The translations under genes and the position numbers were made by a program. Positions 1 through 9,477 of a DNA stretch of 64,000 nt are shown here, piece by piece (the stretch's first letter is position 1; every line of letters begins with the position of its first letter). Origin of the DNA: Stenogyne calaminthoides (Eukaryota; Streptophyta; Magnoliopsida; Lamiales; Lamiaceae); NCBI GenBank assembly GCA_037126765.1, contig JBBCBC010000026.1:10838418-10902417 (forward strand). Direction: 5' to 3'. The notes under the pieces were generated by a model. That model was not told the origin of the DNA, did not search any database, and saw only the letters and a list, made by a program, of their open reading frames with translations.

Positions 1-592
1 GGTGATTTGATGTTCTTCAGAAACGGCATGGCCGAAAGCGTGCAATTTGTCTTTTCTAGCCGTTGAGCTTTAAGCCTTTCACACCCTGAACCTCATCAGT
101 TCCGTACAAATATGTCGATCCTCCATTGGCTAGCAAGTACAATGTTTGATCGATTTTGTTTGACATAGGTTGATTCTCCTGAATCAACTTTACGAAACGA
201 TCGATCAAGAGAAATCGAATCGATCGATCAAGAGAAACTGATCTGCCTTTCTTGTAGTCACCAGATGTAAGTTGTCTTAGCACAACTTACTGACTTCTTC
301 TGATGTAGTCTGATCCGGTCTTCTGTGTTGTTATCTTCTTCTTCATAACCTCAGATGTGTTCTGGTCTTCACTTCTGATCTTCTAGACTTAAGACTACTC
401 ACATTGAGTTCCCCCTCAATGTGTGATCTATCTATCTTTACATCAGTTTCTCTATACAATAATTATCAACTAGTCAACTTAGTCTTAAATCTAGATCATC
501 AGTCAGCTAACAGTTCTGACTGGCCCATTACAACTGTTTTGGAACTTTCATCAAAACTAATAAATTTCCCAATAGTTTCCCCCTTTTTGATG
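1..592 (-). repeat. Partial LTR and polypurine tract of an outer Sirevirus-like Copia copy
   Basis: Positions 27-570 can be followed almost continuously against 1858-2402, which is the same LTR in the next copy. Both contain the shared blocks around GGCATGGCCGAAAGCGTG and GAGTTCCCCCTCAATGTG. The LTR ends at 574, where the minus strand reads TATTGGG instead of the TGTTGGG seen in other copies, so the terminal TG has mutated. Positions 575-592 are the purine tract (minus strand ATCAAAAAGGGGGAAA), which marks this as the 3' LTR of a minus-strand element. The window start truncates the LTR. The purine tract resembles that of Sireviruses; the lineage assignment is inference. Confidence 0.7.
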
Positions 593-766
593 AAACCAAA
601 ACATTTGACAAACCAAAAGCAGTTGATAAGTATAAAGCAAATAAAACAGATAATCAGAAGACAGTGAGATATTGTCTTAGGATCAGAAAATATATTTTTT
701 TCATTCAGATAAGACATTACGTAGTACAAAATAAAATTTTGATCCTAACCCTTCATCTCCTGATCA

Positions 767-956
767 TCAGTCTTTGAGGAACATTGAAGATCTGGTAAAG
801 TTTCCACTTTACATCATTTATCTGCCCTGGATCTGATATGGCTGCCTTCTTCAGTAAATCATAGTAGAAATGCTCAAAAGTCAATATGTCGAAAGATCTA
901 TCAGGTTTCTTCTTGTAATCCAGTGTATCATACGGAGGATGAGTAATCTTGGCATT
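767..956 (-). pseudogene. C-terminal remnant of the post-pol ORF of the outer Copia copy
   Basis: The minus strand is open throughout and closely matches the C-terminus encoded at 2606-2835. The shared landmarks are AKITHPPYD, LDYKKK and DPGQI followed by DVKWKLY. The reading frame stops abruptly at 957, where the LTR of the inner copy begins, so the inner element inserted into, or was joined to, this coding region. The function is unknown (see 2606-5803). It shows that the extra gene belongs to the family and is not a one-off capture. Confidence 0.65.
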
Positions 957-2406
957 TGTAGGTCCCGAACGGGTTTCAGTGAGGGTTGAAGTCTAGAGGA
1001 GAGGGGTGAATAGACTTCAAAACTTTTAGTGGACCAGATGTGATTTGCAAGTATGTCTGATCAGAGTGCGATGTGAATCAGTTTGGACTGATATCCGACT
1101 TACTGATTTGTCAAGCAAATCAGTTCGGCATCTATCAGTTTAACTGATGGTGCGGAAGATAAGTTAACCCGTGTGAAAACCAGTTTTAAACAAATAAGGA
1201 TTTTGACCAGTAAAATTTAGATTAGATGACAAGGGCGTCAAACTGATCAGATCAGTAGCTTGATGCTAATCTGATCCAGGTACAGAATATGCATGCATAT
1301 AACAAGAGTAGTGTGCAAGTAAGTGTAGAGCAATGTAAAGGCACACAAATTTATAGTGGTTCGGACAACTTGTCCTACGTCCACTCTTCCCTATCAGCAG
1401 GGGCACCAACTTAACCAATTGGACTTAGTTTAATGTGTTAGTCCAACACAGTACAACCAATAGATGTTTCACGAGTTCTCACTCAACCAATCCCAGAAAT
1501 CTAATCTAGAAACCCTAGACCGAAATCTTGCTATAACAAACTTAACCTAACTTTTGTTTGGGTATAAGATTTGTGTTGTTCCAAATGGAATACTATCTTA
1601 TCTTTTAAGTAGCCTAAAGCTAGAGGATAAGTATTCTATGCTAAGAACTATGGGATGAACACTTAAGAATAAATCTTGAATTTGTGTTCTTCGTGCGGAA
1701 ATCTTGAGAACTTGAGCTTGAGTATAATTTCCGTAACCTTAATCTGAAGGTTGATCCCATATTTATAGGCACGAAATTGAACTAGCCATTGGAGAGCAAT
1801 TCGAATTTCGGTCTATTTTAGGTAGGCTTGCAGAGTGGATATGCTTTTTATCAGAGCCGGCATGGCCGAAAGCGTGCAATTTTGTCCTTTCTAGCCGTTG
1901 AACTTTAAGCCTTCAACCCTAAGTCCTATTAGTTCCGTACAAACGTGTTGATCTCTCATTGGCTAGCAAGTACCATGAATGCTGGTCTTGATAGATCTAA
2001 ATGCTTGTTGTCTGATCGATTTGTTTGATGTAGGTTGTAACTTTCTGAGTTAAACCTTTCTTGGAACTGATCAGATCAGATAAACTGATCTGCCCTATTT
2101 GAAGTGTTCAACTGTAAGTTGTCTTAGCTCAACTTACTGACTTCATCTGATGTACTCAATCTGGTCTTCAGTCTTGATATCTTCTTCATGTCTTCAGATA
2201 GGTTCTGATCTTCTGATCTTCAAGACTTACATTGAGTTCCCCCTCAATGTGTGATCTATTCTAATTTTACATCAGTTGTTCTATACAATAATTATCAACT
2301 GGTCAACTTAGTTCTCAGGCTAAAACATCAGTCAGCTAACATTTTCTAACTGGTCCTATTACATCCGTTTTGGAACTTTTATCAAAACTTAATAAATTTC
2401 CCAACA
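957..2406 (-). repeat. 3' LTR of the inner Sirevirus-like Copia element
   Basis: On the minus strand the LTR starts TGTTGGGAAATTT at 2406 and ends in CCTACA at 957. The solo LTR at 19745-21300 has the same TGTTGGGAAATTT...GGACCTACA ends on the plus strand. The promoter is a TATAAATA on the minus strand at about 1768-1761. Upstream of it, at 1796-1786, is CTCTCCAATGG, a one-base variant of a box found in related LTRs. The U5 part (1350-1400) holds the complement of the GTGGACGTAGGA...ACCACTATA signature common to plant Copia LTRs. Length is 1450 bp, against 1556 bp for the solo copy. Confidence 0.75.
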
Positions 2407-2423
2407 ATTTCCCCCTTTTTGAT
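2407..2423 (-). promoter_or_regulatory. Polypurine tract of the inner Copia
   Basis: The minus strand reads ATCAAAAAGGGGGAAAT and abuts the LTR start at 2406. This is the plus-strand priming site for reverse transcription. The form CATCAAAAAGGGGGA is typical of Sirevirus-type Copia elements; I recognise it from the family and have not verified it by search. Confidence 0.7.
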
Positions 2424-2605
2424 AAAACCAAAACATATGAGAAACCAACATCAGTTGATAAGTATAAAACATGTAAAGACAGATAATCAGAAGACAGTGA
2501 GAGATTGTCTTAGGATCAGAAAGGTAATGTTTTTCATTCAGATAAAGCAATTACACAGTACATTGACAAACAACAACAGAACCTGATCATATGGTCTTCT
2601 GATCA

Positions 2606-5600
2606 TCAGTCAGTGGGCTTATATCCTTCTGGCATCTCTCTCAAGCTTTGATGAGCATTGAAGATCCTGTACAGCTTCCATTTGACATCAGAAATCTGGC
2701 CCGGATCAGATATGGCAGCTTTGCCAAGTAGTCCAAAGTAGAATCTCTCAAAAGCCAGTCTGTCAAATGTCCCATCAGCTTTCTTCTTGTAATCCAACAC
2801 ATCATAAGGAGGATGTGTGATCTTGGCATTTATGCTTTTCGCATCCTTCTGAATTTCTTTCAAGAAGTCCGGATGCTTGTTCTCCATCCAATTCAAGAAT
2901 TCCTCATCAGGAGATTCTTCAGTAGGCATAATGTTTAGAACAAAAGCATCCAGCAGCCATTCCGCTCTGATTTTCCACCAAGTTTCCATTCTTGCCTCTT
3001 TCCTCTCATCCTGCCTGATGATATCTTCAACTTTAGCTAGGATCAGAGGCTCAAACAAGTCTTTTCCAATCTGCCCTTTCTTCAATCTGGCAGAGTACCT
3101 CTTCTTTAGTCCTTCAGACTCAGCTAGTTTCTCTTTCTTCCTCTCCATCTCATTAATCCTAGCTTCTTCTTCTAACTGCTCTTCAGTCAGTCTAGCTGCC
3201 AATCTTCTATCTGCTTCTACCTGAGCAGCTGATGCACTTCGAGTTATTCTTAGAGTAGTTTGAGCATGAGGAGGTAGAAGTGCAGAGTGAGATGGACCAG
3301 TTCCTTTTCCCTTCAGTTTAGCTCTCTCAAGCCTTGCTCTAACTTCAATTAGCATATCATCCAGATCATCTAACCTTTGGCCATGCGATTCAACTATCTG
3401 GATGAGTTCTTCTGTTGTCCTGATCAGATCAGTTGGTTTCTCAACCTGTCCTTCCCCCTTTTTGGTTTGATAAAAAATGGCCGAAATATGGGAAGTCCGA
3501 GAAAAAAAATGTTAAAGTTACCGATTGAGGTCATTAACATTCAATCCTTGAGCTTGAATAGATAAGTCTTTGATTTTTTTTACCAGCTCGGCTTTGGCAG
3601 TCTCTATGGCAAATGAAAAAGTGAGGATTAACTTGTCTAACTTTTCTTCAGTTGCACTAAGCTTGTCAAGTGCCACCAGTAGAGATACTTCAAGGTTTGA
3701 GATCTTTGCCAGATTGTCATTCACAGTCTTTGTGAAGTCAGTTGTGACCTTCTTAATATCGAAGGTAAATTGTTCTTTTCGGATCGCCATTACGAAGTCA
3801 TAAACCCTCTGCTCCTCCATGACTTTTGTTGATGTCTGGCGATGATCTGCTATAGTGTTGTTAATGGAATTCGCCAGAACATCCTCAACCTCTTGTTGCA
3901 ACAGTTCTTTAAAGCATGATATGATCTCTTTCAGCTGATCAGATGTGACATGTGTTGCAGGAATATTCATAATGGCCTGACCTGCTGGATCTTGTGAAGA
4001 TTCAACAGTTGCCCCAGTCACTTTCGCCTCCTGTGGTTGGTCTAATCTTTGAACACCAAACTCCACCCTCATCGGCAATCGCCACTTCCTTCAGTTTCTC
4101 CTTCCTCGATTTTTCATCCGTTGATTTACCCAGTTTTTGGTAAACCAACCTTTTAACCGCATCAGAAGATAGCAAGTCAACTGGTGAGTTTATTCCTGCA
4201 GCTTTCTTCATATCGATGTCAAAATCAGCAAACTCATCAGCTCCTCCCATCTGCTCCATGATGATAACGAAGTCCGTGAAGTTCTTCAATCGCAGATCTC
4301 TAGGCCGTAATCTCCACAACCTCATCCTTGATCGAGAATGTTCGACAATTCAGGAATGCAAGCTCCAATTCTCGCTTCAATTCACATCGATCATATGACC
4401 GTGAGATTGTTTTGTCTACCCTGGACACATACTTGTCTACTGAAGATGAGGGTTGATCGGTTTCCACAATATCAGATTTATCCTTTGCAGGTTTTTGTGG
4501 AGGTTCTGCTTCTGACACCACCTGTTGTGATTCCTTTTCAGGCTGTTCAATCTCCTGCCTTTCTCCCTTCTGATGTTCCTTCTCCTGTTCTCCAGCTATA
4601 TCTTCTTCCATTGGAGAAGAAGAGGGAGAGATTTCCATCTGCTTAGGCTCTCGAACTTGCAATCCACTGTGATTGAGCTCTTGATTGAGGAGAAGGGGAC
4701 CTAATCAGTTCACCACCAGCTGGCTCCTCCTCTGGTTGATCTGGTGAACTAGCAGCTTGGGACTTTTGCTTCCCAGATGTATCAGACTATTTCCTGCTTG
4801 AACCAGCTGATTTACTGTCTGCCTTGCTTTTAGCAGTTTCCTGCTCAGTGTCGGTTTCCTCCTCCTCTGCTCCTCCTTCCAAGAACAGAGTCATTGGAGT
4901 CTGCTTATATTTCTTTTTGTTCGACACCGAGGCACCAAACTATGGCTTTTTTTTTTTTAGCAGATGTAGGTCAATGCCTCTTTCGACCAAAGAATCGCTT
5001 TCTTCTTCTTCTTTATGGTTACTTGAGGGTCCTCATCTGATGGGCCAAAGATTCGAGCCGATGTTGTCAGAAATGCTTTGTAGTGTTTCAGACCCTTCTC
5101 ATCCCATTCCATTTCTGGCAATTTATCCCTTGGAATCACAGCAACCTTATTCAGATTTTTGATTCTCTTCTTCAGATAGACCTCTCTCTTCTCATTGACC
5201 CCAAACTTCTGATGCTCTTGAACGAGCACTGCTTTCAATGTCCCTAACCGGGGCTGATATTCTTATTTATCTACAATAGCAGCCATGTAGTGCAGTTTGA
5301 CAGATGTCAGTCCGTCGTAACTGAATGAGATTCTAAGAATCGTCTTTGATAGAACATCAAAGAGCAGTCGATACTTCCTCTTGAGCATGGGTTTTACGAA
5401 CCTAGAAGTATGACATTTATCCACTTCACGGAAGAGTTCTTCTCGAATTTTCTCATCATCATCATCACGGTAATGAGCAGGCAAAATTTTTCCTCTGAGA
5501 GGGGCAAACAGCCTAATTAAGTTGGCATTTGAAATGATGACTTCTTCCCCATTCGCCGTCGATTTGAGTTCATCTCCCAGTTTTGTGATTACCAGATTGT

Positions 5601-5803
5601 GAAGAAATTCCAAGGTTTCATATTGCATCACCGGATTTCCTTGCCGTGAGCAAAAATGATCTAGGTTGTTTTCCCTCAGAATCTGCTCAACTTCTTGTGA
5701 TTCTGGGTCCTGAGTTACCAAACGTCACATATCGATCCTCAACAACTTGTTGGACTAGTGCAGCATAGTTACACATGATTTTTCCCATACCGTGTGTAGC
5801 CGT
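2606..5803 (-). pseudogene. Post-pol gene, unit 1 (uncharacterised retroelement protein)
   Basis: On the minus strand a first ATG lies at 5788, following a probable splice acceptor at 5804. Coding continues to a stop at 2606 through open blocks at 5721-5263, 5238-4957, 4662-4300, 4325-4002, 4078-3518 and 3355-2606. Several frameshifts separate the blocks. One, near 5722, is a small deletion relative to unit 2. The N-terminal part has GKIMCNYA and DPES..EVE.ILR motifs. The middle is Pro/Ser/Glu-rich and acidic. The next part (4078-3518) is predicted coiled coil (Lys/Glu/Leu-rich). The C-terminus carries HPPYDVLDYKKK and DVKWKLYRIF. No catalytic motif, zinc finger, signal peptide or membrane span is visible. 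I do not recognise the family. Confidence 0.6.
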
Positions 5804-6110
5804 CTGCAGAAATACAGAATTATAAGCATTTATGAGCATTTATGATTAAGAACAAGGGTCTGTGCCATAAGTTAATAACCTTTTCAATCAAACACATATT
5901 TCATAAAACATTTTACAGTTCATAATACATGAAAACAAGTGTTATAGAATTTACCAGAGAATTTTTCGAAAAGGATTCTGATTAGAAAGATTTTGGTTTA
6001 GAGAAATGCTCCAAAAATCGCTTGAAAGCAGGAAGTGTTTTTCAAATTGAGTGCTTTGAGAAATTTAGGGCGAAGAAGAGTTTGTTTAGTAGGGTTTTCT
6101 TCCTTTTATA
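5804..6110 (-). promoter_or_regulatory. Promoter and leader intron of post-pol unit 1
   Basis: The minus strand has TATAAAA at 6110-6104, then a leader. A candidate donor CTG|GTAAAT lies at 5955/5954 and an acceptor TTTCTGCAG at 5804, giving a 151-bp intron just before the coding start. The same arrangement recurs in unit 2 at 8608-8304. Conservation of TATA, leader and donor in both units suggests this gene has its own promoter and does not depend on LTR transcription. Splicing is inferred from motifs only. Confidence 0.45.
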
Positions 6111-6298
6111 GAATTTTGGAGGGAAAGAGGGTTTGGAAAATTGATGCATGATTTCAATCGATTAACCAAAATGAACGTTCAGGATTAAGCGGTTTATATT
6201 AAAGCAAATCGTGTGATCAGGGATTTTAAACTGGCAGCTTTTGGATTACTAGATGTTTAGTCGTTTCATGAATCGCGTTCGACCTGAGACTCCATGTA

Positions 6299-8303
6299 CT
6301 ATCTCTGCTCCGTCATGACCTGAACTGATGTCTGGCGATGTTCTGTTATTGTGTTGCTAATGGAGTTCGCCAGCACAGCTTTAACTTCCTGTTGCAGTAA
6401 TTCCTTGAAACAAGTTCTGATCTCTTTTAACTGATTAGAAGTGATGTGAGTTGCAGGAATGCTCAGAACGGCCTGACCTGTTGGACCTTGAGAAAGTCCA
6501 ACAGTTTCCTCAGTCACGTTCACCTCTGGTGGTTGGTCAAGTACTGCAACACCAGCTCCACCTTCATCGGCAATTTCTGCCACTTTCATCTGTTCTCTCT
6601 CTTCAGCAGTTCCTTCATATGGTTTACCCAACTTCCTGTAAACCAGCTCCCTTACTGCTTCAGCAGATAATAAATCCACAGGAGAGCTTACTCCATCTGC
6701 TCTCTTCATTGTGAATTCAAAGTCTGCAAATTCATCTGCTCCGCCCATCTGTTCCATGACTATGATGAAGTCAGAAAAGTTTTTCAGACGCAGATCACTC
6801 CAAGCAAGAATCTCTAATACTTCATCTTTGATTAGTGGTGAATCATTCATCTCTGGGAACAATTCATCCAAATCCCTCTCAATCCTTAGTCTGATCATGT
6901 GACCGGATATGGTCTTGGCAACCCTTAATTCAGGGATGGCTTCTGAAGTTGATGGACTGGGCTGATCTGTGATTGAAACAGGAGGTTCAGGGGGCACAGA
7001 CTCTTGGACTTCAGGTTGTCGAATTTCTAAAACTGCAGGCCGAGATGACACTTCTGTTATTTGTTCCTCCGGTTGAGCAGGAGCAGTTTCAACCTTTTCT
7101 GGACTTGGATGCGGAGAGGGAGAACAAACCATCTGTTGCGGACCGGCATATTGAGATCTGGCCGGGGAATGAGCTCTGGATTGTGGTGAGGGAGACCGAA
7201 CTGGTTCACTCCCCTTAGCTTGGGTGCCCACATGTTGTTCAAGTGAACTGGCAGCTTGGGACTTCTCTTTCCTGGATGGTTCAGAGGCTCTCTGGCCAAA
7301 TCCACCTGACTTACTCCCAACCCCACTCTTAGCGCTTTCGCTTGTATCCGTATCTTCTTCATCTGCTTCCAAAGATCCATGAACAGAGTCATGGGAGCTT
7401 GCCTCAACTTCTTCGTTTTTTTCCGCAGAGAAGAAGTCGCCGCTTTTTTCTTGAGGGTAGTAGGAGACTCGACCCTCCGATCCCGTGGGCGGCTTTTTCT
7501 CTTCTTCTTTTTCCTATCACCTGGATCTGCAGATTAGAAGGGCCAAATATTGGAGAAGAATCAGTAGGAAGGCCCTATAATGCTTCAATCCTTTCGCCTC
7601 CCATTCCATGTTCGACTTTTTGTCTCGGAGAATAGCAACCACTTTCCTAAGATTGCTCAGTCTCTTCTTCAGAAAGACTTCCCTCTTCTCATTCACTCCA
7701 AATTTCTAATGTTCTTGCACCAGAACTGCTTTCAAAGACCCTATCCAGTTGATGTTTTTGGCCCTATCCACTAGAGTGGCAATGCAATGCATCTTCACAC
7801 CGTAGTCCATCATGACAAAAAGAGATGCCCAAGATGGTCTTGGATAGAATTTCAAACAAAGAAATCAGATTTCCTCTTGAGCATTGGTTTTACGAACCCC
7901 GGTGTGACTTTGTCGCCTTCTCTGCGAATAGTTCATCACGAATCTTCTCATCCTCATCTTCCTCTAGTAAGTAAGCCGGTTGATATTTTTCCTCTTGAAG
8001 AGCAAAGAGTCCGATCAAATCAAAGATTTGAAACAACGATATCTTCACCGCTCACTAAAGATTTAAATTCATCTCCGGGTTGAGTGACTTCCGATTTCAA
8101 GAAACTCCAAGGCTTCATATCAGCATTACACGGATTCGCGTTTTTGGAGACAAATTGTTCCAAATCGTTGTCCCTTAGAATATGCTCGACCTCCATTGAT
8201 TCAGGGTCTCGAGTTACCCCAAATACCACATAGTTGTTCCAAATCGTTGTTTGAGGAGGGTGGCATAGTTGCACATAATTTTCCCTATCCCATGGTTAGC
8301 CAT
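6299..8303 (-). pseudogene. Post-pol gene, unit 2, truncated at its 3' end
   Basis: This is a diverged tandem copy of unit 1. The minus strand starts ATGGCTAACCATGGG at 8303. It shares GKIMCNYA, DPES.EVEHILR, the acidic middle and the segment LRLKNFSDFIIVMEQMGGA (unit 1: LRLKNFTDFVIIMEQMGGA). The best open block is 7372-6299 (357 codons). It ends after VMTEQR, where unit 1 continues for some 400 more residues. The break near 6299 is followed at once by the upstream region of unit 1, so this is the duplication junction. Frameshifts occur around 7400-8000. The start follows a site where the unit 1 acceptor AG has become GG. Confidence 0.6.
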
Positions 8304-8608
8304 CCAGAAATATACATAACATGAGTAAAATAGATAAACACGAATCTTTAACAAAACATTTGCAAGACATGTTCATGGTTATGCTACATTAAGGAGATGA
8401 ATCTAGAACCCACATATGCAAAATTCAGTAGAATATCCAAATAGATTAGATTCAGGAACATTACCAGAAACTATTGAATATGTTTTGAAAAACAGAGAGT
8501 ATAATCTTCAGAAATTTTGCACAAGTGAGAAATGAATTTGGGAAAAGTGTTCGTGAAAATTATTTAGGGTAAAGAAGTTTTTATGAGATAAACTTTCTCC
8601 CTTTTATA
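8304..8608 (-). promoter_or_regulatory. Promoter and leader of post-pol unit 2
   Basis: The minus strand has TATAAAA at 8608-8602 and a donor-like CTG|GTAATG at 8465/8464. Flanking sequence upstream (8609-8745) matches that of unit 1 (6111-6260), including a stretch around AACCGCTT and GGAAAGAG. The duplicated unit therefore includes the promoter and at least 130 bp upstream of it. Confidence 0.45.
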
Positions 8609-9169
8609 GAAATGGAGGGAAAGAGATTTTGGAAAATCGTGATAGGATTTCAATCGTTTAAATGAAATGAACGATTCAGATCAAGCGGTTTATTTTAAAG
8701 CAAATCGTTTGGTCAAGGGTTTTAATTTTGCAGCTTTTGGATTTAAACATGCGTAATAAATGCTTTTTAATACATGTTCCCCACGTTCGCATTAAATGTT
8801 TTGCAGAACGTGCGTCATATGTACTTGAGTACAGTAAAGACCCAGATAAGATCAAGTAAACACGACAGAACAAGTAGAGAAGAGTTAGAAAGGATCAGAA
8901 ATGCGTATCTGATTGACTGATATTGTAATCAGTCAATTACCACAAGTGTAGATTCCTATTACTCCTTTCTGATTTCTGAAGTGTTATTCTTAATTAACCC
9001 TTTAAACCTTAGTTATTTCCCAACAATCCTTCTATGGGATCAGTTTCCTACTGATCTCACTTATCAGTTGAAGTTCCCCCTTCAACTGTTATTCCCTTTA
9101 TAGATCAGTTTCCTGACTAATCTAAACTGAACAGTTGAAGTTCCTCCTTCCATTAACCTTCTTACCTGG

Positions 9170-9476
9170 TCAGGCACGTAACCAATTGGTATTGGAGATT
9201 AAGCCACCGAAGTATTCTGGTACATCTTCTCCAAGATCCAGAAGCCCTAGCTCATTGCATAGTTCTCTGAATTTGACTTCAGCTAAAGGCTTGGTTAGGA
9301 TATCAGTTTTCTGCTTGTCAGTATGGATCTTTTCCATTCCGATGTTCTTCTTTTCCACATGATCTCTGATAAAATGATGTTTGATGTCCACATGCTTGCA
9401 TCTTGTATGCGGAACTGGGTTATGTTCCTTGGGATATAAGTTAAATACAGAAAATGGCTTTATACATGTCACTAAG
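9170..9476 (-). pseudogene. Copia pol, RNase H C-terminal end
   Basis: The minus strand encodes the terminal part of a Copia polyprotein. The motifs are HVDIKHHFIRDHVEKKNI, then IHTDKQKTDILTKPLAEVKF, stop at 9172-9170. This is the usual Ty1/Copia RNase H end (HIDIRHHFIRD...ADIFTKPL). Everything upstream is lost at 9476, where plus-strand Copia coding sequence begins. It is the 5' anchor for the post-pol genes to its left. Confidence 0.8.
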
Positions 9477-9477
9477 G

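Larger units (their letters stand above)
957..9476 (-). mobile_element. Sirevirus-like Ty1/Copia element with duplicated post-pol gene region, 5' part missing
   Basis: Read on the minus strand, the order is: RNase H end of pol (9476-9170), about 300 bp of spacer, post-pol unit 2 (8608-6299), post-pol unit 1 (6110-2606), polypurine tract (2423-2407), 3' LTR (2406-957). The rest of pol, gag and the 5' LTR are missing because a plus-strand Copia begins at 9477. A long coding region between pol and the 3' LTR is the position of the envelope-like gene in Sireviruses. Here the encoded proteins show no membrane segment or signal peptide. The element is non-autonomous and inserted in an older copy of its own family. 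Confidence 0.65.

Noticed and set aside
2606..8303. Host gene pair instead of retroelement genes
   Set aside because: The units lie between a Copia RNase H end and a purine tract plus LTR on the same strand, and a third copy ends next to another LTR of the same family.
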